DNA of 51,078 nt, from NCBI GenBank assembly GCA_017457085.1, contig JAFTID010000083.1:1-51078 (forward strand). Direction: 5' to 3'. Source of the stretch: Phascolarctobacterium sp. (GTDB lineage: Bacteria > Bacillota > Negativicutes > Acidaminococcales > Acidaminococcaceae). The position numbers and the translations under genes are program-made. The notes beneath the pieces are model-generated. The model saw only the letters and a program-made list of their open reading frames with translations. It made no database searches and was not told the origin of the DNA. Each line of letters begins with the position of its first letter. Position 1 is the first letter of the stretch. Positions 34,556-43,014 of this stretch are shown here, in pieces.

Positions 34556-35413
34556 ATGTCTAATGAAGAAAAACAATGCTCTAATACTTCCTGCGGTCGC
34601 AGTAGCTGTGAAGGCTGTGAACACGCAGGCAAGCACGAGCCTGTAGATTTTACTGCTCACCTCAACCCCATGAGCAGCGTAAAGAAAGTTATCGGTATTG
34701 TCAGCGGTAAGGGCGGTGTAGGTAAATCCCTCGTAACTTCCCTGATGGCTGCTTCCATGAAACGTCGTGGTCACCACACTGCCATCCTCGATGCTGACGT
34801 AACTGGTCCTTCCATTCCCAAAGCTTTTGGTTTGGGCGGGCAAAAAGCTGGCGGTAATGAGATTGGCATTATGCCCCTGACCTCTGCTAACGGTATTGAA
34901 ATTATCAGCGCCAATATGTTCCTGCCCAACGAATCTGACCCTGTTGTTTGGCGTGGTCCCATGATTGCCAACATGGTTAAGCAATTCTGGACAGATGTTG
35001 TGTGGACTGACATTGACTTTATGTTCGTGGATATGCCTCCCGGAACTGGCGACGTTCCTTTGACCGTGTTCCAATCCCTGCCCGTTGATGGCATTATCAT
35101 TGTAACCTCTCCTCAAGAACTGGTTTCCATGATTGTTGCCAAAGCAGTTAAGATGGCGCAAATGATGAACGTACCTATCCTCGGTTTGGTAGAAAACTAT
35201 TCCTACTTCCACTGCCCCGATAACGGCAAGAACTATAAAATTTTTGGCGAAAGCCACTTGGAAGAAATTGCTGCTGCCTACGGCTTAAAAGTTTTGGCGC
35301 AGCTCCCCATTGACCCTGCCATTGCGAAGGCTTGCGATAGTGGTAAGGCAGAAGAACTGAACCTTCCCGAAATTGACAAGTGCTGTAAATATTTAGAAAG
35401 TACTTGGAAATAA
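34556..35413 (+). CDS. Mrp/NBP35 (ApbC) family Fe-S carrier ATPase
   Basis: 285 residues. N-terminal Cys-rich tail (SCGRSSCEGC, about 13-22), deviant Walker A SGKGGVGKS (about 50-58), DADVTGPSIPKAFG (about 79-92) and VDMPPGTGD (about 160). The family carries Fe-S clusters to apoproteins. The usual second CxxC (C-P-x-C) near residue 225 here reads FHCPDNG, so only one Cys remains. AAGGAGG precedes the ATG. Three bases after brnQ, so cotranscribed. Confidence 0.92.
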   Translation: MSNEEKQCSNTSCGRSSCEGCEHAGKHEPVDFTAHLNPMSSVKKVIGIVSGKGGVGKSLVTSLMAASMKRRGHHTAILDADVTGPSIPKAFGLGGQKAGGNEIGIMPLTSANGIEIISANMFLPNESDPVVWRGPMIANMVKQFWTDVVWTDIDFMFVDMPPGTGDVPLTVFQSLPVDGIIIVTSPQELVSMIVAKAVKMAQMMNVPILGLVENYSYFHCPDNGKNYKIFGESHLEEIAAAYGLKVLAQLPIDPAIAKACDSGKAEELNLPEIDKCCKYLESTWK

Positions 35414-35448
35414 CTCCTAGCTTTTCAAAACAACTCCCCAAAAAATTA

Positions 35449-35492
35449 AGGCCGTATTCCAAAATGATTTTTTCAAATTGGAGTACGGTCTT
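35449..35492. terminator. Terminator between mrp and ykvA genes
   Basis: A stem AAGGCCGTATTCCAA against TTGGAGTACGGTCTT (one mismatch and G-U pairs) with T-rich tail TTTTATTTTT on the plus strand; works for the convergent pair. Confidence 0.8.
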
Positions 35493-35505
35493 TTATTTTT
35501 AGTTG

Positions 35506-35925
35506 TTAATCTAAAGCGGAAATTGTTTCGTCGCTGAAAATTTTGGAAAGCATCAGCTTGGACTTCATCTTTACGTCTTCATCAACGTAAATCTGCACTT
35601 TTACTAAAGCAAAAGCAATTGCCACCAAGTCATCGGAATAACCAAGAATGGGAGTAAGGTCCGGTAAAAAGTCCAAGGGTGCGATAAGGTAGCCAAGTGC
35701 TCCCATAACGATAGCCTTGGTGCCAGCAGGAACGTCGTCCCTTTGCAGAACATACCACAGCTGTAAAGCCTTGTACAAAATTTCTGCACCGATAACCTTG
35801 CCGTATTTGGCAATTTTATCTTTCAAACCTCTTTCGCTATATTCTTTTTCGTATTCAACGAGCGCACGGTCATTAATTTGCGCTTCATCGAATTGTTCAA
35901 CGTCGTATTTAGGTTTTTTAGCCAT
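35506..35925 (-). CDS. YkvA family protein (DUF1232)
   Basis: 139 residues from the ATG at 35925 after AAGGAG; an in-frame TTG three codons earlier is less likely. The DUF1232 core GALGYLIAPLDFLPDLTP (about 78-95), a membrane-dipping hairpin, is clear, followed by a helix ending near 139. Function unknown. Its leader contains repeat copy 35974-36094. Confidence 0.88.
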   Translation of the reverse strand: MAKKPKYDVEQFDEAQINDRALVEYEKEYSERGLKDKIAKYGKVIGAEILYKALQLWYVLQRDDVPAGTKAIVMGALGYLIAPLDFLPDLTPILGYSDDLVAIAFALVKVQIYVDEDVKMKSKLMLSKIFSDETISALD

Positions 35926-35973
35926 TTTATTCAACTCCTTCAGGAAACAGAAATCTCTTGAACGAAGTTAGCA

Positions 35974-36094
35974 AAATTTGTTAGAAGTGCCGGAAAGCGC
36001 GAAACAGCGCAACTTATGAAGCGAAGGCGTACTAAACGTACGTCGAGCAAATAAGCAAGCTGTGACAAAGCATAACGGTGCTTATAACAAATTT
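35974..36094 (+). repeat. Dispersed structured repeat, copy 1
   Basis: About 121 bp with an outer inverted pair (AAATTTGTT / AACAAATTT) and nested stems ACAGC (36004-36008)/GCTGT (36059-36063) and CTTAT (36013-36017)/ATAAG (36051-36055). They enclose the conserved apex GGCGTACT-AA-CGTACGTCGAGC. It abuts the yajQ stop codon. See the copies at 37100 and 38171. Confidence 0.85.
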
Positions 36095-36586
36095 TTAACG
36101 CATGTTTATGAATTGTAAGTCTACACCATAGTCTCCCGCTTTCAGCATTTGAATAACTGCTTGCAGGTCATCTTTTTTCGCACCGGAAACACGCACTTGG
36201 TCGTCTTGAATTTGCGCAGTAACTTTCAATTTAGTTGCTTTGATGGCAGCAACAATTTTTTTGCCATTTTCTTTAGAAATGCCTTGTTGAATTTCGCATT
36301 GTTGACGAACGGTGTTTTTAGCTGCCGGTTCAATTTTACCAGGAACTACTGCACGCAGGGGTACGCCGCGTTTAGCCATTTTTTGGCGCAGCATATCGAT
36401 GATTGCACCCAATTTATATTCGTCTTCAGCTGCAATTTTAATTTCTTTTTCGCCTAATTCAATGGTTGCATTGGAACCACGGAAGTCGTAGCGTTGGTCG
36501 ATTTCTTTTCTAACTTGGTTAACGCAGTTATCCATTTCTTGCATATCTACTTGAGAAACAACGTCAAAGGAACTATCTTTAGCCAT
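36095..36586 (-). CDS. yajQ: YajQ family nucleotide-binding protein
   Basis: 163 residues from the ATG at 36586, seven bases after GGAGGT (an ATG two codons earlier touches that site). SSFDVVSQVDMQEMDNCVNQ, RYDFRGSNATIEL and the two KH-like halves are typical of UPF0234/YajQ. Family members bind nucleotides, and cyclic-di-GMP in Xanthomonas. Function here unproven. Confidence 0.95.
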   Translation of the reverse strand: MAKDSSFDVVSQVDMQEMDNCVNQVRKEIDQRYDFRGSNATIELGEKEIKIAAEDEYKLGAIIDMLRQKMAKRGVPLRAVVPGKIEPAAKNTVRQQCEIQQGISKENGKKIVAAIKATKLKVTAQIQDDQVRVSGAKKDDLQAVIQMLKAGDYGVDLQFINMR

Positions 36587-36633
36587 TTTCATACCTCCGA
36601 AAATTTTAATATCTTAGTTATTGTACCATAAAT

Positions 36634-37050
36634 TTATGCTTTTGTGGAAGAGTGTTCCTCAGGCATCGGTTTTCCCCCACTCTTTTTCATATATTTATGT
36701 TCTTCAGCAATCTCTTTTATAAGCTCCAAGCCACTCCAAGCAGCGTTGTGTTGAGTGAGCATTGCTTTAAGTTCAATGCGTTGCAGCTTGCTTTTTCTTA
36801 TTGCCACCAGCAGTTTATCTAAAGTAGGTCTGTCAAATCCACACAGGAAAATCATTTCTTCTGTGGCTTCGTCACCAGAATACTTTTCTTCAACAGGTTC
36901 AATGCCTTTTACGCCAGCAAGATAGCCTACAGGTTGCAACATATCTTCACGGGTAACAGCTTTTACCTGCGCCTTGCACAAAAGTGCTACCATCTTTAAG
37001 ATTTGTAAGCGTTCTGGAGAAAAATTATAAGCGAGTATTGTTCTAAGCAT
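36634..37050 (-). CDS. DUF3783 domain protein
   Basis: 138 residues from the ATG at 37050, five bases after GGAGG; the in-frame ATG at 37062 overlaps that site. MLRTILAYNFSPERL, MIFLCGFDRPTLDKLLVAIR and LKAMLTQHNAAWSGLELIKE match DUF3783, a small family of unknown role common in Firmicutes. Stands alone, with repeat copy 2 just upstream. Confidence 0.82.
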   Translation of the reverse strand: MLRTILAYNFSPERLQILKMVALLCKAQVKAVTREDMLQPVGYLAGVKGIEPVEEKYSGDEATEEMIFLCGFDRPTLDKLLVAIRKSKLQRIELKAMLTQHNAAWSGLELIKEIAEEHKYMKKSGGKPMPEEHSSTKA

Positions 37051-37099
37051 AAATGCCTCCATAATCTATATCTAACTTTAAATCATATCTCAACTTTTT

Positions 37100-37220
37100 A
37101 AACGCGTCAAAAGTGCTGGATAACAAGGCGCAACAAGATTGTGCCGCGAAGGCGTACTAAGCGTACGTCGAGCAAGCAATCGAAGTTGCAACACAGTTAG
37201 ACTGTGCTTTTCACGCGTTT
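37100..37220 (+). repeat. Dispersed structured repeat, copy 2
   Basis: Outer stem AAACGCGT / ACGCGTTT; nested stems GCAAC (37130-37134)/GTTGC (37185-37189) and GATTG (37137-37141)/CAATC (37177-37181); same apex GGCGTACT-AG-CGTACGTCGAGC as copy 1. The stem letters differ from copy 1 on both sides in a pairing-preserving way. The end overlaps the stop codon of the exchanger gene at 37220. Confidence 0.85.
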
Positions 37221-38149
37221 TAGAGAATGTACCACAAATAAGCACTGTAGGAAAGCAGCATTGCAATGCCACCCCAACGTTCCAAGGCCTTGGTCGGAAG
37301 TACGAATAGCAAAAGCATAAAGCTGGAAGCCAAAGCTACCCACATATCAAATTCGAAGGCTTTGGAGAAAGCAACAGGAGTAATCAAGGCAGAGAAGCCT
37401 ACAACGAAAAGAATATTAAAAACGTTACTACCCACGATGTTACCGATAGCAATATCCGCATTACCTTTACGCGCCGCCGCAACAGAAGTAAACAGTTCCG
37501 GCAAAGAGGTGCCAAGTGCAACGATGGTCAAGCCAATGAAGCGTTCGCTAAGTCCAGCGTATTGAGCAATTTTTGTCGCTGCGCCTACGGTTACGTGACT
37601 ACCTCCCATAATCAGCGCCAAACCTGCCACAGTCCACATTAATGCTTGGCTAATGGGGTAGCCAGCCACATCCTCAGTTTCTTCACCAGGGTCAGCTTGT
37701 TTAGTAACAATATACAAATAAAACAAGTAGGCACCAAACACCGCAGCCAAGAGCGCGCCATCTACCAAGGTAACAGCACCATCCAAGCCTTGTGCGTATA
37801 AGAGAGCAGTTACTGCAATCACAAAAGGTATTTCAATTTTAACGGTGGATTTCGCAACTTTTAATCTAGTAATAGCTGCCGAAGTACCTAAAATAACTAA
37901 GATGTTCAAAATATTACTACCTACTACGTTACCGATAGTAATATCTGCACTACCTTTAAGAGCTGCCGCCAAGCTTACTGCTGCCTCCGGAGTACTGGTA
38001 CCCATGGCAACAATCGTCAAGCCAATTACTAGCTGCGGAATACCAAAACGGGTTGCAATACTTGCAGCGCCTTCAACAAACCAATCAGCACCCTTACCGA
38101 GCATAAAGAAACCTACAACCAATAACCCGAATTGTAAAATTATATCCAT
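37220..38149 (-). CDS. CaCA-family cation exchanger under Mn2+ riboswitch control
   Basis: 309 residues with about 10 membrane segments, made of two inverted halves. Each has the alpha-repeat of the Ca2+/cation antiporter superfamily: GTSTPEAAVSLAAA with GNVVGSNILNI (about 51-85), and GTSLPELFTSVAAA with GNIVGSNVFNI (about 212-246). Annotation tools would say calcium/sodium antiporter (YrbG-like). The yybP-ykoY riboswitch in its leader suggests that Mn2+ export is the real role, or one of them. GGGGAGGAG precedes the ATG; repeat copy 3 lies between riboswitch and gene. Confidence 0.9.
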   Translation of the reverse strand: MDIILQFGLLVVGFFMLGKGADWFVEGAASIATRFGIPQLVIGLTIVAMGTSTPEAAVSLAAALKGSADITIGNVVGSNILNILVILGTSAAITRLKVAKSTVKIEIPFVIAVTALLYAQGLDGAVTLVDGALLAAVFGAYLFYLYIVTKQADPGEETEDVAGYPISQALMWTVAGLALIMGGSHVTVGAATKIAQYAGLSERFIGLTIVALGTSLPELFTSVAAARKGNADIAIGNIVGSNVFNILFVVGFSALITPVAFSKAFEFDMWVALASSFMLLLFVLPTKALERWGGIAMLLSYSAYLWYIL

Positions 38150-38170
38150 AAATTATCTCCTCCCCTATAT

Positions 38171-38290
38171 AAAAGCGTTAGAAGTACCGGAAGACAAGGA
38201 ACAGCGAAACTTGTGAAGCGATGGCGTACTTAAGTACGTCGAGCAAGCAAGTGAGCTGTGACACAGTATAACGGTGCTTATAACGTTTTT
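38171..38290 (+). repeat. Dispersed structured repeat, copy 3
   Basis: Outer stem AAAAGCGTTA / TAACGTTTT (imperfect); nested stems ACAGC (38201-38205)/GCTGT (38255-38259) and ACTTG (38209-38213)/CAAGT (38248-38252); apex GGCGTACT-TA-AGTACGTCGAGC. It lies in the 5' leader of the exchanger, between the riboswitch terminator and the start codon. Confidence 0.85.
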
Positions 38291-38301
38291 AAAAAATAAA
38301 A

Positions 38302-38441
38302 ACGAGACTATGCCATAAAGTCACAACAACTTTACAACAAAGTCTCGCTAATTACTTACAAAGCCGGATTCTTACGAATCGTACTGACGACTAGGTAAAC
38401 ATAACAATTGTTATGCCAGCTACTCCCTTTATGCTACGAGT
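38302..38441 (-). promoter_or_regulatory. yybP-ykoY (Mn2+-sensing) riboswitch with terminator
   Basis: On the minus strand the aptamer shows AAAGGGAGTAGC, then TACCTAGTCGTCAGTACG, TCCGGCTTTG and GCGAGACTTTG, in the order of the yybP-ykoY consensus. It is followed by a long terminator-type hairpin (CGAGACT...AGTCTCG, 38347-38303) with a T-rich tail. The class binds Mn2+ and turns on exporters by preventing termination. Identified by consensus recognition; not folded by program. Confidence 0.85.
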
Positions 38442-38519
38442 TTACTCTAAAAATAATTAAAAGTCAATTACTTTAACTATTATTTACATAAAAATCTTAT
38501 GTTCGTTAGAATAAACCGT

Positions 38520-39290
38520 TTAGTTCATAGCTGCTAACATTTTTTTAACGTAGTCTGCAATATTAGGTGCACCTTCCGCGCCGTGCTTTTCGATAATTTC
38601 TGCAATTCTGCAATCAACGACGATGCCATCTGCAATATTACCCATTGCTTTGCCTTCTGCGTAAGAACGTACGCGATAGCCAACTGCTACGGGAACATCA
38701 GTTACTTTACGAACAGCATCAACCATTTCAGCAACCTTTGCTTCTACTACGTCATTAGCCAGCACGCCGTAATAGGATACTGCGTATACATAGCCTTTAG
38801 CTTCTTTAGCAATCATTTCAATTCTGTGTTTAGAATTAGGAGTAATAATCGCAATCAAGGCAATGTTGCGAGGTTCGCAGTAAGGCAACAGTTCTTCTTT
38901 TTCTTCGTAGGGAACATCAGGAACAAGAATACCGCTTACGCCCGCCTCAACACAGTTGTCAAAGAATTTTTCACAACCATAAGTGTAGATGGGGTTCGCA
39001 TAAGTTACAAGTACAACCGGAATTTGAGTTTCTTGGCGGAGTTCTTTCAGCATGGTGAAGATTTTATCAGTAGTAGTGCCTGCTTCCAATGCACGAGCAG
39101 CAGATTTTTGCATTTCTTCGCCTTCAGCAACAGGGTCAGAGAAAGGAATGCCCAATTCGATAATTCCTGCGCCAGCTTCTTCCATGGCAAGAATCAATTC
39201 TTTAGTTGCTTCTAAGCTGGGGTCACCAGCGGTGATGGAAGGAATCAAAACTTTTTTATTATTAGCAAATGCTTTAGCAATTTTATTCAT
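38520..39290 (-). CDS. trpA: Tryptophan synthase alpha subunit, divergent
   Basis: 256 residues from the ATG at 39290, which overlaps the trpB stop (ATGAATAA). It cleaves indole-3-glycerol phosphate to indole and glyceraldehyde 3-phosphate in the canonical enzyme. The catalytic Glu ([10 protein letters not shown]) is present; the second acidic residue is Glu rather than Asp (PVAEGEE). The phosphate-binding loops are altered: GFGI is replaced by GYRV and GSA by VDC(R), and the flexible loop reads SYYGVLAND. Fold certain, full activity uncertain. Confidence 0.88.
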   Translation of the reverse strand: MNKIAKAFANNKKVLIPSITAGDPSLEATKELILAMEEAGAGIIELGIPFSDPVAEGEEMQKSAARALEAGTTTDKIFTMLKELRQETQIPVVLVTYANPIYTYGCEKFFDNCVEAGVSGILVPDVPYEEKEELLPYCEPRNIALIAIITPNSKHRIEMIAKEAKGYVYAVSYYGVLANDVVEAKVAEMVDAVRKVTDVPVAVGYRVRSYAEGKAMGNIADGIVVDCRIAEIIEKHGAEGAPNIADYVKKMLAAMN

Positions 39291-40467
39291 GTAAGTCAAC
39301 CCCCATATAACGAGCGATTGCAGCAACGTCCTTGTCGCCACGACCGGAAATATTTACAACGATGATTTGGTCTTTATCCATAGTAGGTGCCAGTTTAATA
39401 GCGTGAGCTACTGCATGAGCGCTTTCGATTGCAGGAATGATGCCTTCAATTTTGGAAAGGTAGTTGAACGCTGCCACTGCTTCGTCGTCAGTAGCAGGAA
39501 CGTATTCTGCACGACCAATGTCGTGAAGATAAGCATGTTCAGGACCAATGCCAGGATAGTCCAAGCCAGCAGAGATGGAATATACAGGAGCAATTTGTCC
39601 GTATTCATCTTGCAGGAAGTAAGATTTCATACCGTGGAAAATACCCAAGGTACCGTTAGCAATGGTTGCAGCGTTATCAGGATGGTTAACGCCACGACCA
39701 GCAGCTTCTACACCAATCAAGCGAACACCATCTTCTTTAATGAAATCATAGAAAGCTCCGATAGCATTGGAGCCACCGCCTACACAAGCGATAACTGCGT
39801 CAGGCAATCTGCCTTCTTTTTCCAGCATTTGTTCACGAATTTCTTCGCTGATAATTTTTTGGAAGTCACGTACCATTTCCGGATAGGGATGGGGACCCAT
39901 TACACTGCCCAGAATGTAGTAAGTATCTTCGCAGCGTTCAGTCCATACACGCATTGCTTCGTTGCAAGCATCTTTCAAGGTCATGGTGCCACTTTCTACA
40001 GCAACAACCTTTGCACCTAAAAGTTCCATTCTAAATACGTTGAGAGCTTGGCGTTCGGTATCTTCCTTACCCATATAAACAACGCATTCCATACCCATTA
40101 GTGCTGCTACGGTAGCAGTTGCAACGCCATGTTGACCTGCGCCGGTTTCTGCGATAACACGGGTTTTGCCCATTTTCTTAGCCAAAAGTGCTTGACCAAG
40201 TACGTTATTGATTTTATGTGCGCCAGTATGGTTCAAATCTTCACGTTTTAAGTAAATTTTAGCGCCGCCCAAATCTTTAGTCATACGTTCAGCATAGTAC
40301 AGCAAAGAAGGTCTGTTAGCATATTCGCGATATAAAGCTTTCAGTTCTTCTTTAAATTGGGGGTCGTTTTTGTAGTGCTCGTAAGCTTCTTGCAGTTCAA
40401 GCACTGCGTTCATCAAAGTTTCGGGAACATATTGTCCGCCGTGAATACCATATCTACCTTTTGTCAT
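39283..40467 (-). CDS. trpB: Tryptophan synthase beta subunit
   Basis: 394 residues, canonical TrpB1: joins indole and serine, PLP-dependent. HTGAHKINN with the PLP lysine (about 82-90), [10 protein letters not shown] (about 107-116) and GGGSNAIG (about 230). AAGGAG precedes the ATG. First gene after a Trp T-box; only trpA follows, with no trpEGDCF genes in the window. Confidence 0.97.
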   Translation of the reverse strand: MTKGRYGIHGGQYVPETLMNAVLELQEAYEHYKNDPQFKEELKALYREYANRPSLLYYAERMTKDLGGAKIYLKREDLNHTGAHKINNVLGQALLAKKMGKTRVIAETGAGQHGVATATVAALMGMECVVYMGKEDTERQALNVFRMELLGAKVVAVESGTMTLKDACNEAMRVWTERCEDTYYILGSVMGPHPYPEMVRDFQKIISEEIREQMLEKEGRLPDAVIACVGGGSNAIGAFYDFIKEDGVRLIGVEAAGRGVNHPDNAATIANGTLGIFHGMKSYFLQDEYGQIAPVYSISAGLDYPGIGPEHAYLHDIGRAEYVPATDDEAVAAFNYLSKIEGIIPAIESAHAVAHAIKLAPTMDKDQIIVVNISGRGDKDVAAIARYMGVDLHE

Positions 40468-40530
40468 TTTTTCATTCGCTCCTTACATCAGCTAATTTTT
40501 TGCTGTTGGTGTGGTGCTTGCATATAAAAA

Positions 40531-40812
40531 GCCTGTCCCTGAATTTGTCAAGGACAGGCCAAAATTACATTTACCTGCGGTACCACCTTGTTTCACTGCA
40601 ATGCAGTGCACTTTCGCAGAGTGCCAACACACCCCTCGTTCTTAACGCGAACGTCACGTTAACAGATACTCTCGTAAACTACGATTTCCCCGTACCCTCA
40701 ACGGTCCATTTATCGAACTGCATCTCTATCCGGCTCCCAGCACCCCGAACTCTCTGTAAGCGCATCTTTCGACTTGATCTCCGTCTCAACGGTTTGTGGT
40801 TAATATTAAACT
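40531..40812 (-). promoter_or_regulatory. Trp T-box leader with terminator
   Basis: The T-box sequence AAGGTGGTACCGCAGG is complementary to + strand 40574-40590. Stem I contains GAGAGTTCGGGG and GCTGGGAGCCGGATAGAG-like elements, and the specifier loop ATAAATGGACCGT gives TGG (Trp), followed by A and the stem, as usual. The terminator GCCTGTCCCTGA stem (40531-40559) has a TTTTTATATG tail. Uncharged tRNA-Trp should allow readthrough into trpBA. Confidence 0.93.
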
Positions 40813-40818
40813 GTTATA

Positions 40819-40847
40819 AGTGTACCACCACTAAAGTATTGCGTCAA
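40819..40847 (-). promoter_or_regulatory. Promoter of the T-box trpBA transcript
   Basis: TTGACG (40847-40842), 17 bases, TACACT (40824-40819) on the minus strand; transcription would start close to the 5' end of T-box stem I. Confidence 0.6.
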
Positions 40848-40909
40848 CAATTTTTTTAGTTGTCAGTAGCACCTTGTAAACTAAACTTTTTTCTGTAAAC
40901 CAAGTAACA

Positions 40910-41866
40910 TTATTTACCAGCAAACACTTCTGGATAAGCCTTTTGTGCCAGCTCCTCTGCTGCCTTGAAGGTATATTGGGAAGTACTTACCAAATAATTG
41001 TCCTTAACTTTTACAACCTTGTTATTCTTAATAGCGTTAACGCTGGCATAAACAGGGTTCTTCAAAATTCTTTGACGGAATTTTTCCGGATCACCTTGAT
41101 TACTGTATTCCCAAGAAGGAGTGATAATCATATCAGGATTAAGCTCCAGCATTTTTTCTTCGGACAGCGCGCCGTTATGAGGAACATCAATACCTTCCAA
41201 AGCGTTTAACGTACCACTATAATAACACAAATCACTAAAGGTTCCTTTCATTCCCAAAGGTCCCATAAAAGATAAGCCCAAAACTTTCAAACGCTTGTCT
41301 TCAGGCACGCGAACGATAACTTTTTCGCGAATACTATTTAAATCTGCCTGTAATTTGGCAACCATGGCTTCGCCTGCTTTTTGGTCGCCCACTGCCTTAC
41401 CAGTATCAATGATAAATTTAAAAATGTCCTGCATATTATCGGGAGTAGTGCACACGTACACCCTAATCCCCGCTGCACGCAAAGCCTTTATCATCGCCAT
41501 GGCGTAGTCAGGAATAATAACAAGGTCAGGTTGCAAGGCAACAATCCATTCTATATTGGAACCTTGCACGCGCTCCTTAACTTGTTTTACTTTCTCTCCT
41601 GCACTACACAGGCTAGGGTCATCTGCAAAATAAGTAAGTGCCACAATACGCTTGCTATCTATCAAATCCAAAAGGATTTCGTCAACAGAAACATTCATAC
41701 TGATAATACGTTGTGGTTTTTCGTAGAAGGAAAGCTTTTGCCCAGTAGCATCTGTAACGCTGTACAAAATCTCGCCACCATGCTTCTGCTCCGGCTTAAT
41801 GCCACCACAGCCAGCTAGGCAAACCATCAGTACCATTAGGCTAACAGCAAGTATCTTTTTCAACAT
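40910..41866 (-). CDS. BtuF/FepB-like metal-chelate binding lipoprotein
   Basis: 318 residues from the ATG at 41866 (AGGTGA upstream; a GTG three codons earlier is possible). Lipoprotein signal with lipobox LAGC near residue 19. The fold is the helical-backbone periplasmic binding protein of the B12/siderophore type: PQRIISMNVSVDEILLDL (about 54-71), WIVALQPDLVIIP (about 106-118) and ELNPDMIITPSWE (about 230-242). No permease or ATPase is adjacent. It overlaps the CbiR-like gene, so cobamide binding is the favoured guess. Confidence 0.85.
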   Translation of the reverse strand: MLKKILAVSLMVLMVCLAGCGGIKPEQKHGGEILYSVTDATGQKLSFYEKPQRIISMNVSVDEILLDLIDSKRIVALTYFADDPSLCSAGEKVKQVKERVQGSNIEWIVALQPDLVIIPDYAMAMIKALRAAGIRVYVCTTPDNMQDIFKFIIDTGKAVGDQKAGEAMVAKLQADLNSIREKVIVRVPEDKRLKVLGLSFMGPLGMKGTFSDLCYYSGTLNALEGIDVPHNGALSEEKMLELNPDMIITPSWEYSNQGDPEKFRQRILKNPVYASVNAIKNNKVVKVKDNYLVSTSQYTFKAAEELAQKAYPEVFAGK

Positions 41867-41871
41867 GCTGC

Positions 41872-42828
41872 TCACCTACTATTTTCTAACTGAATACTCA
41901 ATTTCTTACGCAAGTCCTCCATATTTTCATAACTGAATTCGTGTACCACGTATTCAGGCTTAATGCATTCCAAAATTTGACGGGCGGCACCAGTCGCAAA
42001 CGGCTGGTGTTGGTCAATGGAAGAAACGTGCTTCCAAATCAGAGAATTGTCCACCTTTTCAGGTGCGCATCTGACAAAACTGCGTTGATACTGTCCGGAG
42101 AGAGAACAGCTTAAATGCACACCCTTAATAAGTTCTGCACAAGAACCAAGCTTATCCACTACGCGACAAATATATTCAGCAGCCTCTGCTTCATTTTTAA
42201 GACGAGGATTAGTATTCATCAAGTGTCCTGTGTCTAACATAATGCCCACATTCTTACGCTCAATACGCTCGAAGAAATATTTTACATTACGCGGGTCAGT
42301 TAAACGCAAGCCAGGCCACCATAAATTTTCAAACAACACGGTAACATTTTCAGGAATTTCGTCTGCAATATTATTGAAAACGTCAGCAGAAGCAATAAGC
42401 ACTTCCCTATCGCTGTAGTTAAATTCCCAAGTGAAGATTTCTTCGTTGTTGGCTTCGGCTACATGCCAAACCATATATTCAGGAGCTTCAGTAAGTGCTG
42501 CGCCAATATTTCTTCTGATTACGGAAAGCCATTCATCACGGCTCAAAGCATCACGAAAATACTGATTGCGTTCAATTACATTACGAAACTGCTGTTTTAA
42601 ACGTTTAGCTTTTTTCAGCCAAAAATCCATCCAATAAGGCCAGTAATTTAAATGGACACCAGTAGTCAAATCCTTATAGGATTTTCCCGGACGGTCCATC
42701 ATATAAATAAATTGTTCAATGCCATCTAACTGGAACTCTTTCGTAAAATCACGCAGAGTAGTTCCCTTAGCAAGCAAATCGTTTTCGTACCAGTCAATTG
42801 TGCAATAATTAAATAAATGCTTAGTCAT
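41872..42828 (-). CDS. TIM-barrel (AP endonuclease 2 fold) protein, candidate CbiR cobamide-remodelling enzyme
   Basis: 318 residues from the ATG at 42828 after GAGAAGG. The xylose-isomerase-like fold is shown by its metal ligands: LFENLWWPGLR with Glu (about 187), MLDTGHLM with Asp and His (about 218-225) and KGVHLSC with His (about 255-261). The stop codon overlaps the start region of the BtuF-like lipoprotein. CbiR of Akkermansia, which removes the lower ligand part of cobamides, belongs to this fold and lies near B12 uptake genes. Inference from fold and neighbour only; a sugar isomerase is the alternative. No cobalamin riboswitch is seen upstream. Confidence 0.72.
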   Translation of the reverse strand: MTKHLFNYCTIDWYENDLLAKGTTLRDFTKEFQLDGIEQFIYMMDRPGKSYKDLTTGVHLNYWPYWMDFWLKKAKRLKQQFRNVIERNQYFRDALSRDEWLSVIRRNIGAALTEAPEYMVWHVAEANNEEIFTWEFNYSDREVLIASADVFNNIADEIPENVTVLFENLWWPGLRLTDPRNVKYFFERIERKNVGIMLDTGHLMNTNPRLKNEAEAAEYICRVVDKLGSCAELIKGVHLSCSLSGQYQRSFVRCAPEKVDNSLIWKHVSSIDQHQPFATGAARQILECIKPEYVVHEFSYENMEDLRKKLSIQLENSR

Positions 42829-42967
42829 TGAACCTTCTCCTACGGATATTTTATCAAAGTCAATTATAACATAATTCTTTTCGCAAGCGAAGTACAAAAT
42901 AGAATTAGTTCTATTTAGAGTAAGACTAATCATTTTTTCAGCAAGAATTTAGGCAAAAACACAAAAA

Positions 42968-42993
42968 CCCCGTCGCCTTTTCAGGCGACGGGG
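42968..42993 (-). terminator. Terminator of sepF
   Basis: A perfect 10 bp GC-rich stem CCCCGTCGCC with TTTTCA loop and TTTTTGTGTTTTTG tail on the minus strand. Confidence 0.9.
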
Positions 42994-43014
42994 AATGATT
43001 TTAAATATGGAGAA

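Noticed and set aside
34508..35257. Minus-strand frame of 249 codons opposite the Mrp gene
   Set aside because: Shadow of the Mrp ATPase gene; His/Asn-rich and without a ribosome site.
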